Origin: Pseudoalteromonas nigrifaciens
GTDB taxonomy: Bacteria; Pseudomonadota; Gammaproteobacteria; Enterobacterales; Alteromonadaceae
Assembly: GCF_002221505.1 (NCBI RefSeq)
Contig: NZ_CP011036.1
Span: forward strand, 2,976,001-3,040,000
DNA: 64,000 nt
Direction: 5' to 3'
The notes beneath the pieces are model-generated. The model ran no database searches. It had not been told where the DNA came from and saw only the letters and a program-made list of their open reading frames with translations. Below, piece by piece: positions 36,858 through 46,400 of the stretch; the first letter of the stretch is position 1, and every line of letters starts with the position of its first letter. A program made the translations under genes and the position numbers.

Positions 36858-39653
36858 TTAACTTAATTCAAACACAGTTTGCCAGATTGCAGTTACATTT
36901 TTAATGTCATCACTAAATTGTGCACGCTCTGTGCAGCGCCCTTGCTGATCTAAACTCAACACATGATAGCGCGAACGGTAATTAATATACGCCTGAATTA
37001 ATTGCTGCTTTTGCGCCTTGGTAATGCAGCCAAGCTTTGCAGCATCAGTTAAAATTCTGACGTTATCGGAATACACACATAGCTCTTCAAATTGTTGCGC
37101 ATAATTTAGCACTAAGTACTGAGTAATAAATTCAATATCTGTCATTGCGCCAACATCTTGCTTTAAATCAAATTGCTGCTCATTTCCTGTTGCTAAATGT
37201 TCACGCATTTTTTCACGCATTTTTATTACATCGTCTTTGAGCACTTTTTTATCGCGCGGCTGACACAGTATATTTTTACGAATTTGCGCAAAACGCTCAA
37301 CAAATTCAGCTTGCCCTAAAATCAGCCTAGCTCGCACTAGCGCTTGATGCTCCCACGTCCATGCCTGTGTTTGTTGGTAATGATTAAAGCTCTCTAGGTT
37401 AATTGCCAGTAACCCCGATGCGCCTTCAGGGCGTAGTCGTGTATCAAGCTCATATAAAATCCCCGAAGCGGTTCGGGTATTAAATAAATGCATTAAACGT
37501 TGCGCCAATTTTAAATAAAATTGCCTTGAATCTATTGGCTTTACACCATTAGTTTGGCTGCTGCCATCGTGGTTATGTACAAAGACTAAATCTAAATCAG
37601 AGTCATAACCCACTTCAAAGCCACCGGTTTTACCATAGGCAATAACCGCAAAACCTTTGCTTTCGTCGTTAGTACTAGGTGGCATACCAAAGCGTTTTAC
37701 ACAATTGTGCCATGCAATATTAACGGCCTGATCGACAATAGCCTCCGCCAGTGCCGTTAAATGATCGCTCACCTTCATTACATCCATAACATCGGTGGCA
37801 TCGGCAGCGGCAATTCGTAACTGATGCGTTTGTTTAAACTGCCGTAACGCCTCCATTTGCATTTCTAAGTCGTCGGGCTCAATACGTAAAAAATATTGCC
37901 TAATTTCGTCTTTATAGGCGCTTAAAGGTGTTGGCTTATAAAGTACTGCGGGGTCTATTAGCTCATCAAGCAAAATAGGGTAAAGCGAAATATGCTCACC
38001 TATCCATTTACTATAACAACACAATAATACTAACTGCTTTAAGGCACCTGGGTTTTCGTATAACAGCTCTAAATAGGCGGTACGCGAAATTATTTTATTG
38101 AGTATTTGGCAAATAACATTAAATGTTTCGGCAGTGGCATTAAAGTCGTTCATTTGTTTGAGTAAAACCGGCATTAATTTATCAAGAATATTACGCCCTC
38201 GATTACCCACTTTTGCTTTAGATATACGTTGTTTAAAGTCGTGTAGTGGTGTTTGCCAATCTTCCCTGGGATCATTTAAAAAACTCACATCACCATGATC
38301 CCAAGTACTAATAAATGCGCCTTCGCAAGTATCTAGCGGCTCGGTTTCCTCCCCTATTACATGATTAAACTCATTATGAATTTGCCCCATTACATGCTCT
38401 AAATAGCTTAACGTAGCGCTAAAGTCGGGCTGATTGAGTAAATAGTTTAAACGTTGCTGATTTAGCTCCTCATCCGGGAGGGTTTGCGTTTGTTGGTCAT
38501 CAAATATTTGTAGGTACTGCTCTACTTTACGCAGGTATAAGTAGTTTTTTTGCAGATCTTTTGCTTCAAGCTCATCAATTACTTGGCTTAAGCTAAGCTC
38601 TTTAAGGGCGTGTAATAATGATTGAGTTTGCAAATTAGCCTCTCGCCCACCACGTACCATTTGTAGTGCTTGTACAATAAATTCAACTTCTCGTATTCCG
38701 CCTGCGCCTAGTTTTATATTGTTGGTTAGGCGCTTACGACGTACTTCTTGAGCAATCATCAACTTCATTTTTCGCAGCGACTCAATCACCGAAAAGTCAA
38801 TATAGCGTCTATATACAAACGGCTTTAATAGCTGGTTAAACTCGCTAAAATAAATGTTAGGCGTGCCAATTAAGCGCCCTTTTAACATGGCATAACGTTC
38901 CCAATCACGGCCTTGCTCTTGGTAATAATCTTCAATTGCATTAAAGCTCATAACTAACGGGCCACTTTCACCAAAAGGTCGCAGTCGCATATCTACTCTA
39001 AATACTTGGCCGTCAACGGTCACTTGATTAAGTGCGGTTATTAACTTTTGCGCCACTTTGGTATAAAACACTTGGGCTTCGAGCGAGCGACGCCCGCCTT
39101 GGGTTTTAATATTGCGAGGATAGGCAAAAATAAGATCTATATCTGATGAGTAATTTAGCTCTTGTCCGCCAAGCTTACCCATTCCTAACACCATTAAAGG
39201 CAATGGCTGACCTTGTTCATTTAAAGGCTCACCATTGGTTTTTGCCACCTGTGTATAAGCCCACTGATTTGCACTTTCTATTAGGTTATCTGCTAATTGG
39301 CTTACATACTTGATACTATCGGCAATTGGGTTGTCGCAACATAAATCTAAAAAAGCCACTTTAAGCCAGTACTTTTCTCGGTATTGCCGCAGTAATTTAT
39401 GGCAATCGCGCTCATCAATATTATTTAGGTCTAAGTCAATCAAAGGAGCTGCAATCACCCTATTTTTAATTTCGGTGTTACATAATAACCAGTTTTTTAG
39501 CTCAGGTTGCGATGTTAAACAGCGCCATGCAAAGTCACTCAAGGCTAATAACCGTACCAGCGCTAATTCTTGCTTTTGTTGTGGATAAAGCTGTTCGAAG
39601 CGTGTTTCGCCAAGTTTTTGTAATTGAATGGGAAGTTGCTTTACGTTACTCAT
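36858..39653 (-). CDS. glnE: Bifunctional glutamine synthetase adenylyltransferase/deadenylyltransferase
   Basis: Controls glutamine synthetase by adding or removing AMP. 931 residues from ATG 39653 (946 in E. coli). The N-terminal deadenylylase site is LGGQELNYSSDIDLIFAYP and the C-terminal adenylyltransferase site is GFEVGYDSDLDLVFVH, both with intact metal-binding Asp pairs. A central regulatory helical domain lies between. It is a single gene converging on the TcpQ-domain gene. No glnA or glnB is in the window. Confidence 0.97.
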   Translation of the reverse strand: MSNVKQLPIQLQKLGETRFEQLYPQQKQELALVRLLALSDFAWRCLTSQPELKNWLLCNTEIKNRVIAAPLIDLDLNNIDERDCHKLLRQYREKYWLKVAFLDLCCDNPIADSIKYVSQLADNLIESANQWAYTQVAKTNGEPLNEQGQPLPLMVLGMGKLGGQELNYSSDIDLIFAYPRNIKTQGGRRSLEAQVFYTKVAQKLITALNQVTVDGQVFRVDMRLRPFGESGPLVMSFNAIEDYYQEQGRDWERYAMLKGRLIGTPNIYFSEFNQLLKPFVYRRYIDFSVIESLRKMKLMIAQEVRRKRLTNNIKLGAGGIREVEFIVQALQMVRGGREANLQTQSLLHALKELSLSQVIDELEAKDLQKNYLYLRKVEQYLQIFDDQQTQTLPDEELNQQRLNYLLNQPDFSATLSYLEHVMGQIHNEFNHVIGEETEPLDTCEGAFISTWDHGDVSFLNDPREDWQTPLHDFKQRISKAKVGNRGRNILDKLMPVLLKQMNDFNATAETFNVICQILNKIISRTAYLELLYENPGALKQLVLLCCYSKWIGEHISLYPILLDELIDPAVLYKPTPLSAYKDEIRQYFLRIEPDDLEMQMEALRQFKQTHQLRIAAADATDVMDVMKVSDHLTALAEAIVDQAVNIAWHNCVKRFGMPPSTNDESKGFAVIAYGKTGGFEVGYDSDLDLVFVHNHDGSSQTNGVKPIDSRQFYLKLAQRLMHLFNTRTASGILYELDTRLRPEGASGLLAINLESFNHYQQTQAWTWEHQALVRARLILGQAEFVERFAQIRKNILCQPRDKKVLKDDVIKMREKMREHLATGNEQQFDLKQDVGAMTDIEFITQYLVLNYAQQFEELCVYSDNVRILTDAAKLGCITKAQKQQLIQAYINYRSRYHVLSLDQQGRCTERAQFSDDIKNVTAIWQTVFELS

Positions 39654-39732
39654 CAATACTCTCTTTTATATCATCAATAACCGTACTAGAATGATTAAAA
39701 ACCTATTAAGGTAAATACTACTTAGGAAAACC

Positions 39733-40626
39733 ATGTCATATTTGTCATTATCTAACACTAGTTTACTTGCGATTGCTATTAGTTTTATTGTTATTTGCGT
39801 GATCATAATGAGCTTAAGAATAACCACTCAACTAAAAGCAAAACAAGCGCTTAAAGATGAGTTAGCGCAGCATGATAACTTTGCAATGGGGATTAGTTTT
39901 GCCTCAGAAATATCGGTGGTGATTGCCTCAGTAGCATTTTTATTTGATGAAATAAGCATAAGCACAGCGCAATCGAACCCATTAAAAGTGATCTTTTTAA
40001 TCGTTTTATTATTTTTATTTATTAAAGTAGGTCACTTAATTCATCGCAAATGGATTTTGCATCGCTTTAATGAAGAAGCCGCTATTTTAAAACAAAATGT
40101 CTGCGCCGCACTGGTCGACTCAGGTATGTTAATTGCAAACTGTATTATTACTTTAGGGCTTTACACTTGGACTCACACTCAAGGTTTTAGCAGTTTACTC
40201 ATTGCCTTTGTAAGTTTTTTTGTACTACAAGGTATGTTTGCTTTTGATAGTAAAATACGTGAATACCACTTTGCCAAAGCTAACCAAGGCGCATCGCTAC
40301 AAAGTAACTTTGGCCTTGAAAATACCTCTATTGGTATTCGTTACGCGGGTAAATCAATTGGTTTATCGCTGGCCGCGTATGCTGGTTTGTCCAGCGCAGC
40401 GTTTCAAAATGGTAAGATGGTCGAAAATTTATTTACACTCGTGATGCATTGCGGTGTAATGTGGGTGCTACTTTACAGTTTAACTTATGTAATAAAAAAG
40501 ATTTCGTTACCAAATATCGATACTTCGCTGGAAATTGATCATCAAGATAATATTGGTATTGCTTGTATCGAATTTGCGGTTTTTTGTGCTGTAGGTTATT
40601 TGCTTATTAGTATGTTTTCAATTTAA
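39733..40626 (+). CDS. DUF350 family membrane protein
   Basis: 297 residues with eight hydrophobic segments arranged as two similar halves, the usual duplicated DUF350 (YjfL/UPF0719) pattern. The start of each half is marked by a DNFAMGISFASEIS-like and a SIGLSLAAYAGLSS-like stretch. Function is unknown; relatives often sit beside glutathionylspermidine-synthase-like genes, which are absent here. It is divergent from glnE. A 33-base palindrome follows the stop, before the next gene on the same strand. Confidence 0.8.
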   Translation: MSYLSLSNTSLLAIAISFIVICVIIMSLRITTQLKAKQALKDELAQHDNFAMGISFASEISVVIASVAFLFDEISISTAQSNPLKVIFLIVLLFLFIKVGHLIHRKWILHRFNEEAAILKQNVCAALVDSGMLIANCIITLGLYTWTHTQGFSSLLIAFVSFFVLQGMFAFDSKIREYHFAKANQGASLQSNFGLENTSIGIRYAGKSIGLSLAAYAGLSSAAFQNGKMVENLFTLVMHCGVMWVLLYSLTYVIKKISLPNIDTSLEIDHQDNIGIACIEFAVFCAVGYLLISMFSI

Positions 40627-40629
40627 CAC

Positions 40630-40662
40630 CAAGCTGATTAAATATAATATTTAATCAGCTTG
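40630..40662. repeat. 33-base near-perfect palindrome
   Basis: CAAGCTGATTAAATAT (40630-40645) and ATATTTAATCAGCTTG (40647-40662) are perfect complements around one central base, directly behind the DUF350 gene. No T-run follows. It may be an operator or a cruciform-type terminator for the gene at 40694. Confidence 0.8.
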
Positions 40663-40693
40663 TGAACACTTTGCTTAAGTGTAATGGGGCCTT

Positions 40694-41173
40694 ATGCTAT
40701 TTGATGTAACCAATTATCTGTTAGTTGATATAGATAATGAGTTTAGCAGAGCATTTGCTGAGTACTCTTTTAATCATGCTCAGAGCCAATCACCCAGCGG
40801 GTTAATAGCAGCTGGTAGCCACACCCGGCAGTTAGTAAAAATGATGTTTGATGAACTTATAAAAGATTACTGCTATTGCGACTTTGAAAATGAAATTAGT
40901 GTATCAGAGCTCGCTACCTACTTGCATGATCATCATAAAATTAAAGGCGTATTATTTAACCGTGTTGATTACTTACTTGGCGATGATAAACAGCGCTTTA
41001 TTTATAACTCACTACACAAAAGTCGCTTTTTAGTTAGCCAAGACGAAAATGGCTTTTCGTTTAGCCCAGTAACAGACCCAGGGCATTCAAATCACTTATC
41101 GTGCCATACCGATATAGCACAAGCGTCACTAAACCTAATAGAGACTGATGAGCAATTTAATAAAAATAAATAA
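40694..41173 (+). CDS. Hypothetical protein
   Basis: 159 residues, acidic, no signal peptide or membrane segment. The N-terminal part (YLLVDIDNEFSRAFAEYSFNH) and the middle (LATYLHDHHKIKGVLFNRVDYLLGDDKQRF) look alpha-helical, and the C terminus is polar. I do not recognise the family. The ATG follows a GGGGCC-type site 5 bases upstream. It is between the DUF350 gene and rsmE and may be lineage-specific. Confidence 0.65.
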   Translation: MLFDVTNYLLVDIDNEFSRAFAEYSFNHAQSQSPSGLIAAGSHTRQLVKMMFDELIKDYCYCDFENEISVSELATYLHDHHKIKGVLFNRVDYLLGDDKQRFIYNSLHKSRFLVSQDENGFSFSPVTDPGHSNHLSCHTDIAQASLNLIETDEQFNKNK

Positions 41174-41245
41174 TTGCACCTAGCTCACAGCTTACTTACC
41201 ATAGCGGCATATAACTTTTATGCACTAACCAATAAGTGACACCAC

Positions 41246-41980
41246 ATGCGAGTTCCTCATATTTATCAGGCATCGAGTATTGCCTTAAACACTCCCGTTA
41301 CATTAGATGACGACGCTGCAGGGCATATTGGCCGAGTATTGCGAATGAAAGTAGGCGAGCACGTGTCTATTTTTAATGGTGAAGGCGGTGAATACCTTAG
41401 TGAAATTATTGAGGTGACTAAAAAAAATGTCGTGGTTATGCCACAACAGCTAAATACTCATGATGTAGAGTCGCCCTTAAAAATTCACTTAGGCCAATGC
41501 GTATCGCGTGGCGATAAAATGGATTTTACCATTCAAAAATCGGTGGAACTGGGTATTACCGAAATCACCCCTATTTTTAGTCAGCGTTGCGGCGTTAAAT
41601 TGATGGGCGATCGACTTGATAAAAAACACCAACAATGGCAAAAAATAGCCATAGCCGCCGCAGAGCAATCTGGGCGTAATTTTGTACCTGTTGTTCATCC
41701 GCCGGTAGATCTAAAGCAATGGCTTGCACAGCAAAGTGCAGCAATTAAGCTCACTTTGCATCCACGTGCCGAGCACAGTATCAAAACAATTACCGTCCCA
41801 AAAGATGGCGTACGCTTTTTAGTTGGCCCTGAAGGCGGCTTTACTGATGAGGAAATGGCGCAAACAAAGCAACAAAACTTTGTAGATATTCGCTTAGGCC
41901 CGCGCGTATTACGCACCGAAACAGCAGCATTAACTGTTTTAAGTGCATTACAGCTGCAGTTTGGCGACTTAGCTAATTGA
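41246..41980 (+). CDS. rsmE: 16S rRNA m3U1498 methyltransferase
   Basis: SAM-dependent SPOUT methyltransferase for U1498 of 16S rRNA. 244 residues (243 in E. coli). The N-terminal PUA-like domain (HIGRVLRMKVGEHVSIFNGEG) is followed by the SPOUT knot with KSVELGITEITPIFSQR, FLVGPEGGFTDEE and the C-terminal RLGPRVLRTETA. The rsmE-gshB-yqgE-ruvX order is conserved with E. coli. Confidence 0.96.
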   Translation: MRVPHIYQASSIALNTPVTLDDDAAGHIGRVLRMKVGEHVSIFNGEGGEYLSEIIEVTKKNVVVMPQQLNTHDVESPLKIHLGQCVSRGDKMDFTIQKSVELGITEITPIFSQRCGVKLMGDRLDKKHQQWQKIAIAAAEQSGRNFVPVVHPPVDLKQWLAQQSAAIKLTLHPRAEHSIKTITVPKDGVRFLVGPEGGFTDEEMAQTKQQNFVDIRLGPRVLRTETAALTVLSALQLQFGDLAN

Positions 41981-42034
41981 AATAACTAAAAGTACCCACA
42001 TATATATATTAATATTCATATTAAGGCACAGCGC

Positions 42035-42985
42035 ATGGCAATTAAGTTAGGCATTATTTCAGATCCTATTAGCGGATTTAATATTAAAAAAGACACTGGT
42101 TTTGCAATGATGATGCAAGCGCAAGCACGTGGCTATGAAATTTACTATATGGAAATGGATGATCTTTCACTACGCCAAGGTCAGGCATATGCTACAGCTG
42201 CAAAAGCACAGGTTTTTGACGATCCAAACAATTGGTACCAGCTTGAGCAAAAAACCACTATTGCACTTGGCGATTTAGACGTTATTTTAATGCGTAAAGA
42301 TCCCCCTTTTGATACCGAATACATATACGCAACGTATATTTTAGAGCGTGCCGAACAAGCAGGTACACTCATAGTTAACAAGCCACAAAGCCTGCGCGAC
42401 GCAAACGAAAAGCTGTTTACAGCTTGGTTTAGCGAACACACGCCCGACACTTTAGTAACGCGCAGCCAAAAGCAAATTCGTGAGTTTTTAGCGCAGCATA
42501 AAGACATTATTTTAAAACCGCTTGATGGCATGGGTGGCGCGTCGATTTTTAGAGTTAAAGCAGACGATGCTAACATTGGTGTAATTTGTGAAACATTAAC
42601 CGAGCACGGCAGTCGCTTTGCCATGGTACAAAATTATGTTCCAGAGATCACTCAAGGCGATAAGCGCGTATTGGTTGTTGATGGCGAAGTAATTCCATAT
42701 TGCTTGGCGCGTATTCCACAAAACGGAGAAACACGCGGTAACTTAGCCGTAGGTGGACGCGGCGAAGCACGTCCTTTAAGTGAATCCGATTTAAAAATTG
42801 CACAAGCTGTGGCACCAACACTTAAAGAAAAAGGCCTAATTTTTGTCGGCTTAGATATTATTGGCGACAAATTAACCGAAATTAACGTAACCGCACCAAC
42901 CTGTGTTAAAGAAATTGAAGCGGCGTACGATATTTCAATTACGGGTATTTTATTTGACGCAATTGAAAAACGACTCGCTAAATAA
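42035..42985 (+). CDS. gshB: Glutathione synthetase
   Basis: Joins gamma-glutamylcysteine and glycine with ATP. 316 residues (E. coli 316). ATP-grasp features: LMRKDPPFDTEYIYATYILE, LKPLDGMGGASIFRV, FAMVQNYVPEITQGDKRV and the C-terminal LTEINVTAPTCVKEIEA. It is 54 bases after rsmE. No gshA is in the window. Confidence 0.97.
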   Translation: MAIKLGIISDPISGFNIKKDTGFAMMMQAQARGYEIYYMEMDDLSLRQGQAYATAAKAQVFDDPNNWYQLEQKTTIALGDLDVILMRKDPPFDTEYIYATYILERAEQAGTLIVNKPQSLRDANEKLFTAWFSEHTPDTLVTRSQKQIREFLAQHKDIILKPLDGMGGASIFRVKADDANIGVICETLTEHGSRFAMVQNYVPEITQGDKRVLVVDGEVIPYCLARIPQNGETRGNLAVGGRGEARPLSESDLKIAQAVAPTLKEKGLIFVGLDIIGDKLTEINVTAPTCVKEIEAAYDISITGILFDAIEKRLAK

Positions 42986-43000
42986 GTTAGCGTTATTAAA

Positions 43001-43059
43001 AGCGCTTTCATATTGTAAGGTTTAAGGTATTCATTATTTTTAAATCGTATGAAAGTGCT
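43001..43059 (+). repeat. Inverted repeat behind gshB
   Basis: AGCGCTTTCATA (43001-43012) and TATGAAAGTGCT (43048-43059) pair over 12 positions with one G-T, around a 35-base AT-rich loop. It may be a weak terminator between gshB and yqgE. Confidence 0.5.
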
Positions 43060-43125
43060 TATTTTGTTTTAAAAACATGGGTATGTGCCATACTAAAAAT
43101 TCATTAACTAAAAAGGGTGAAATCT

Positions 43126-43683
43126 ATGCAGTCATTAGAAAATCATTTTTTAATCGCAATGCCGTCGATGCAAGACCCTTTTTTTAAACGTGCTGTTACC
43201 TATATTTGTGAGCACAATGAAGACGGGGCTATGGGCTTGGTAATCAACCAACCTATTAATATTACCGTAGGTGAGTTACTCGATAAAATAGAAATTGATA
43301 ACGACAAAACTCAGCAAGCAGCGCAAGTTAGCGTATATGCTGGCGGGCCGGTTAAAACCGACCGTGGTTTTGTACTGCACTCTCCAAAGCATGGTTACTC
43401 TGCGAGCCAAACGCTCAGCAGTGATATCATGATCACCACCTCTAAAGATGTACTCGCTTCGTTAACCACAGCACAAGCACCTGAACAATTTATTATTACT
43501 TTGGGCTACTCTGGCTGGGAGCAAGGTCAATTAGAACAAGAGCTATTGGATAATAGCTGGCTGATAATTAAAGCTGATCCGAAAATTATTTTTGACACCC
43601 CCGTTGAAAAACGCTGGGAAAAAGCAGTTTCTATGCTGGGCTTTGATATAAGTCAACTCAGCCCTGAAGCTGGTCATGCTTAA
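43126..43683 (+). CDS. yqgE: YqgE/AlgH family protein
   Basis: 185 residues from ATG 43126, chosen over the in-frame GTG at 43117 because AAAGGGTGA then lies at proper distance. Family signatures: NHFLIAMPSMQDPFFKRAVTYICEHNEDGAMGLVIN, VYAGGPVKTDRGFVLH and LGYSGWEQGQLEQEL. The biochemical role is unknown (AlgH was linked to alginate regulation in Pseudomonas). It is 12 bases before ruvX, the usual pairing. Confidence 0.95.
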   Translation: MQSLENHFLIAMPSMQDPFFKRAVTYICEHNEDGAMGLVINQPINITVGELLDKIEIDNDKTQQAAQVSVYAGGPVKTDRGFVLHSPKHGYSASQTLSSDIMITTSKDVLASLTTAQAPEQFIITLGYSGWEQGQLEQELLDNSWLIIKADPKIIFDTPVEKRWEKAVSMLGFDISQLSPEAGHA

Positions 43684-43695
43684 CAAGATAAACTT

Positions 43696-44145
43696 ATGAC
43701 AAAAAAAAACTTCAAGCCGCAAGGCCAGCGTACTGTAATGGGCTTTGACTTTGGCACCAAAAGTATTGGTATTGCTATAGGTCAAGAGCTCACTGGCAGC
43801 GCATCGAGCCTTAAAGCTGTAAAAGCACAAGATGGCATTCCTAATTGGGATGACATAGCAGTACAAGTAAACGAATGGCAGCCCGATTTAATGGTGGTAG
43901 GTTTACCGCTAAATATGGATGGCACCGCCCAAGAGGTAACTTTTAAAGCTAAAAAGTTTGCTAATCGATTACACAATCACTATGCCATACCGGTAGAAAC
44001 ACAAGATGAGCGCTTAACCACCGCCGATGCTAAAGCGCGCTTGTTTGAGCAAGGCGGTTATAAAAACTTAGGCAAAGGCAAAGTAGATAACATGTCTGCG
44101 GTGATTATTTTAGAGAGCTTTTTTGAAACAAGTTACGGTGAGTAA
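43696..44145 (+). CDS. yqgF: Putative pre-16S rRNA nuclease / RuvX-type resolvase YqgF
   Basis: 149 residues of the RNase H-like YqgF/RuvX family. YqgF of E. coli is implicated in 16S rRNA 5' end processing; a Holliday-junction role is suggested for homologues. Catalytic acidic residues lie in [32 protein letters not shown] and [14 protein letters not shown]. It ends 66 bases before convergent pilU. Confidence 0.95.
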   Translation: MTKKNFKPQGQRTVMGFDFGTKSIGIAIGQELTGSASSLKAVKAQDGIPNWDDIAVQVNEWQPDLMVVGLPLNMDGTAQEVTFKAKKFANRLHNHYAIPVETQDERLTTADAKARLFEQGGYKNLGKGKVDNMSAVIILESFFETSYGE

Positions 44146-44159
44146 AAATATTAGGTGTT

Positions 44160-44202
44160 AGGCTTTGAATATCAGAGCTTTTAAGCTGATACCCAAAGCC
44201 TT
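44160..44202. terminator. Hairpin between yqgF and pilU
   Basis: AGGCTTTG/CAAAGCCT outer arms with an inner AGCTT/AAGCT stem lie between two convergent genes, so it can end transcription from both sides. Confidence 0.75.
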
Positions 44203-44211
44203 CTCTTTAAC

Positions 44212-45348
44212 TTAACTAATATTGCCTTTATCATCAAGGCCATCAATAGTGACCCCTTGTAAAAAGCCCGCCCCTTGCTGCTCATTGTTGCGCAGCTTTA
44301 TCATTAAGCGCAAATCGTTCGCCGAATCTGCATGGTGCAATGCATCTGCATAATTGATTCGTTGCTGTTTATACAACTCAAATAAGGCCTGATCAAAGGT
44401 CTGCATGCCCATTTCTTTCGATTTAGCCATGGTTTCTTTTATACCGCCTATATCACCATTTTTAATTAGCTCTGCAACCATAGGTGAATTAAGCAATATT
44501 TCAATAGCAGCAACTCGACCTTGCCCGTCAGATGTGGGGATCAGCTGCTGGGCAATAATAGCGCGTAAATTTAATGCTAGATCGTACTTAAGCTTATCGT
44601 GCTTTTCTTTTGGCACTAAATGCATGATCCGATCTATCGCTTGGTTAGCGTTGTTTGCATGCAAGGTAGCCACACATAAATGCCCTGTTTCTGCAAAGCT
44701 TAATGCATACTCCATGGTTTCTTGTGAGCGTATTTCGCCTATTAATATTACGTCGGGTGCTTGGCGTAACGAGCTTTTAAGCGCTGACTCAAAACTTTCG
44801 GTATCTAGCCCTACTTCGCGTTGAGTAATAATACTTTTACGGTGTTCGTGTACAAACTCAATCGGGTCTTCAATGGTTAATATATGTCCGCGCTGATTAC
44901 GGTTTCTATAGCCAATAAGTGCAGCAAGTGAGGTTGACTTACCCGTACCGGTTCCCCCCACAAATAGCACTAAACCACGTTTCGACATAATCACATCGGT
45001 AAGTGTAGACGGCAGCCCAAGTTCGCCAATTTCAGGTATTTTAGTAACAATACGACGAATAACCATGCCCGCTTTATCGCGCTGCCAAAATGCCGAAACA
45101 CGAAAACGACCTTCGTCAGTGGCAATCGCAAAGTTGCATTCTTTCGTTGTATGAAACTCGGCTTTTTGTTTTTCACTCATTGCCGATTCAACCAACTCAA
45201 GTGATTGCTCATCGCTGAGCGGCTCATCATCAAGCGGGGTTAATTCACCATTAATTTTAGCGCTGATAGGCAGTTGGCTTGAAACAAATAAATCAGAGCC
45301 TTTTTTATCTATCATTATTTGTAAAAAGTTATTTAAAGATAAAGCCAT
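44212..45348 (-). CDS. pilU: Type IV pilus retraction ATPase PilU
   Basis: Accessory retraction motor of type IV pili, 378 residues (about 382 in Pseudomonas). Walker A is GGTGTGKSTSLAAL, the Asp box is TIEDPIEFVHEHRK, Walker B is APDVILIGEIRS and the His box is TGHLCVATLHANNA. The unusual C-terminal tail (GAGFLQGVTIDGLDDKGNIS) is typical of PilU rather than PilT. It follows pilT by 9 bases. Confidence 0.95.
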   Translation of the reverse strand: MALSLNNFLQIMIDKKGSDLFVSSQLPISAKINGELTPLDDEPLSDEQSLELVESAMSEKQKAEFHTTKECNFAIATDEGRFRVSAFWQRDKAGMVIRRIVTKIPEIGELGLPSTLTDVIMSKRGLVLFVGGTGTGKSTSLAALIGYRNRNQRGHILTIEDPIEFVHEHRKSIITQREVGLDTESFESALKSSLRQAPDVILIGEIRSQETMEYALSFAETGHLCVATLHANNANQAIDRIMHLVPKEKHDKLKYDLALNLRAIIAQQLIPTSDGQGRVAAIEILLNSPMVAELIKNGDIGGIKETMAKSKEMGMQTFDQALFELYKQQRINYADALHHADSANDLRLMIKLRNNEQQGAGFLQGVTIDGLDDKGNIS

Positions 45349-45357
45349 TAGTATTCC

Positions 45358-46398
45358 TTAACCACCGAACTGAGTTTTGTCTTGCGCTTTAGCTTGCGCT
45401 GCAATATTGGTAACAATGCCATGATTAACTAAGTTTGTTAAACATTGATCCATTGTTTGCATTCCATGCGAAGCGCCAGTTTGAATAGACGAGTACATTT
45501 GCGCCACTTTATCTTCACGAATTAAGTTACGAATAGCAGGTACTGCAAGCATAATTTCGTGAGCAGCTACTCGCCCACCGCCAATTTTTTTAAGCAGGGT
45601 TTGCGAAATTACCGCACGTAATGATTCCGAGAGCATAGAGCGGATCATAGCTTTTTCTTCACCTGGGAATACATCTATAATACGGTCAATGGTTTTAGGT
45701 GCAGAGGTGGTGTGCAAAGTGCCAAATACTAAGTGACCAGTTTCGGCTGCTGTCATTGCCAGGCGAATGGTTTCCAGATCACGTAATTCACCAACTAATA
45801 TTACATCTGGATCTTCACGAAGTGCACTGCGTAGCGCATTTTTAAAGCTATGTGTGTCGCGATGTACTTCTCGCTGGTTAATCAGACTTAATTTGTTATC
45901 GTGGACAAACTCTATTGGATCTTCAATAGTGAGAATATGGTGATGTTTTGTTTGATTTATATAATCAACCATAGCCGCTAATGTTGTCGACTTACCTGAC
46001 CCTGTAGGGCCAGTTACTAATACTAAGCCGCGAGGATTATCGGCAATGGTTTTAAAAATATCGGGAGCACCTAAATCATCTAGTGTGAGCACTTCACTGG
46101 GGATCGTACGAAATACAGCGGCTGGGCCACGATGAGTATTAAAGGCATTAACACGAAAACGTGCTAAATTAGGCACTTCAAATGAAAAATCCACTTCGAG
46201 ATTTTGTTCGTAGTCCTTGCGCTGGTTATCGTTCATAATATCGTAAACTAGGTTGTTTACATCTTTGTCTCCTAGTGCTGGTATATTAATACGCCGCACA
46301 TCGCCGTCTACGCGTATCATAGGTGAAACCCCTGATGATAAATGTAAATCGGATGCTTTGTGTTGCACACTAAACGCCAATAATTCGGTAATATCCAT
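45358..46398 (-). CDS. pilT: Type IV pilus retraction ATPase PilT
   Basis: Hexameric ATPase that depolymerises type IV pili, powering twitching and DNA uptake. 346 residues. Walker A GPTGSGKSTTLAAM, Asp box TIEDPIEFVHD, Walker B DPDVILVGELRD, His box TGHLVFGTLHTTSA and the retraction-specific AIRNLIRE motif are all intact. It is divergent from yggS, with only two bases between the annotated start codons, so its promoter must lie within yggS. Confidence 0.97.
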   Translation of the reverse strand: MDITELLAFSVQHKASDLHLSSGVSPMIRVDGDVRRINIPALGDKDVNNLVYDIMNDNQRKDYEQNLEVDFSFEVPNLARFRVNAFNTHRGPAAVFRTIPSEVLTLDDLGAPDIFKTIADNPRGLVLVTGPTGSGKSTTLAAMVDYINQTKHHHILTIEDPIEFVHDNKLSLINQREVHRDTHSFKNALRSALREDPDVILVGELRDLETIRLAMTAAETGHLVFGTLHTTSAPKTIDRIIDVFPGEEKAMIRSMLSESLRAVISQTLLKKIGGGRVAAHEIMLAVPAIRNLIREDKVAQMYSSIQTGASHGMQTMDQCLTNLVNHGIVTNIAAQAKAQDKTQFGG

Positions 46399-46400
46399 TT

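Noticed and set aside
44212..46398. A type IV pilus assembly cluster
   Set aside because: Only the two retraction ATPases are present; the assembly genes are elsewhere, which is the usual arrangement.
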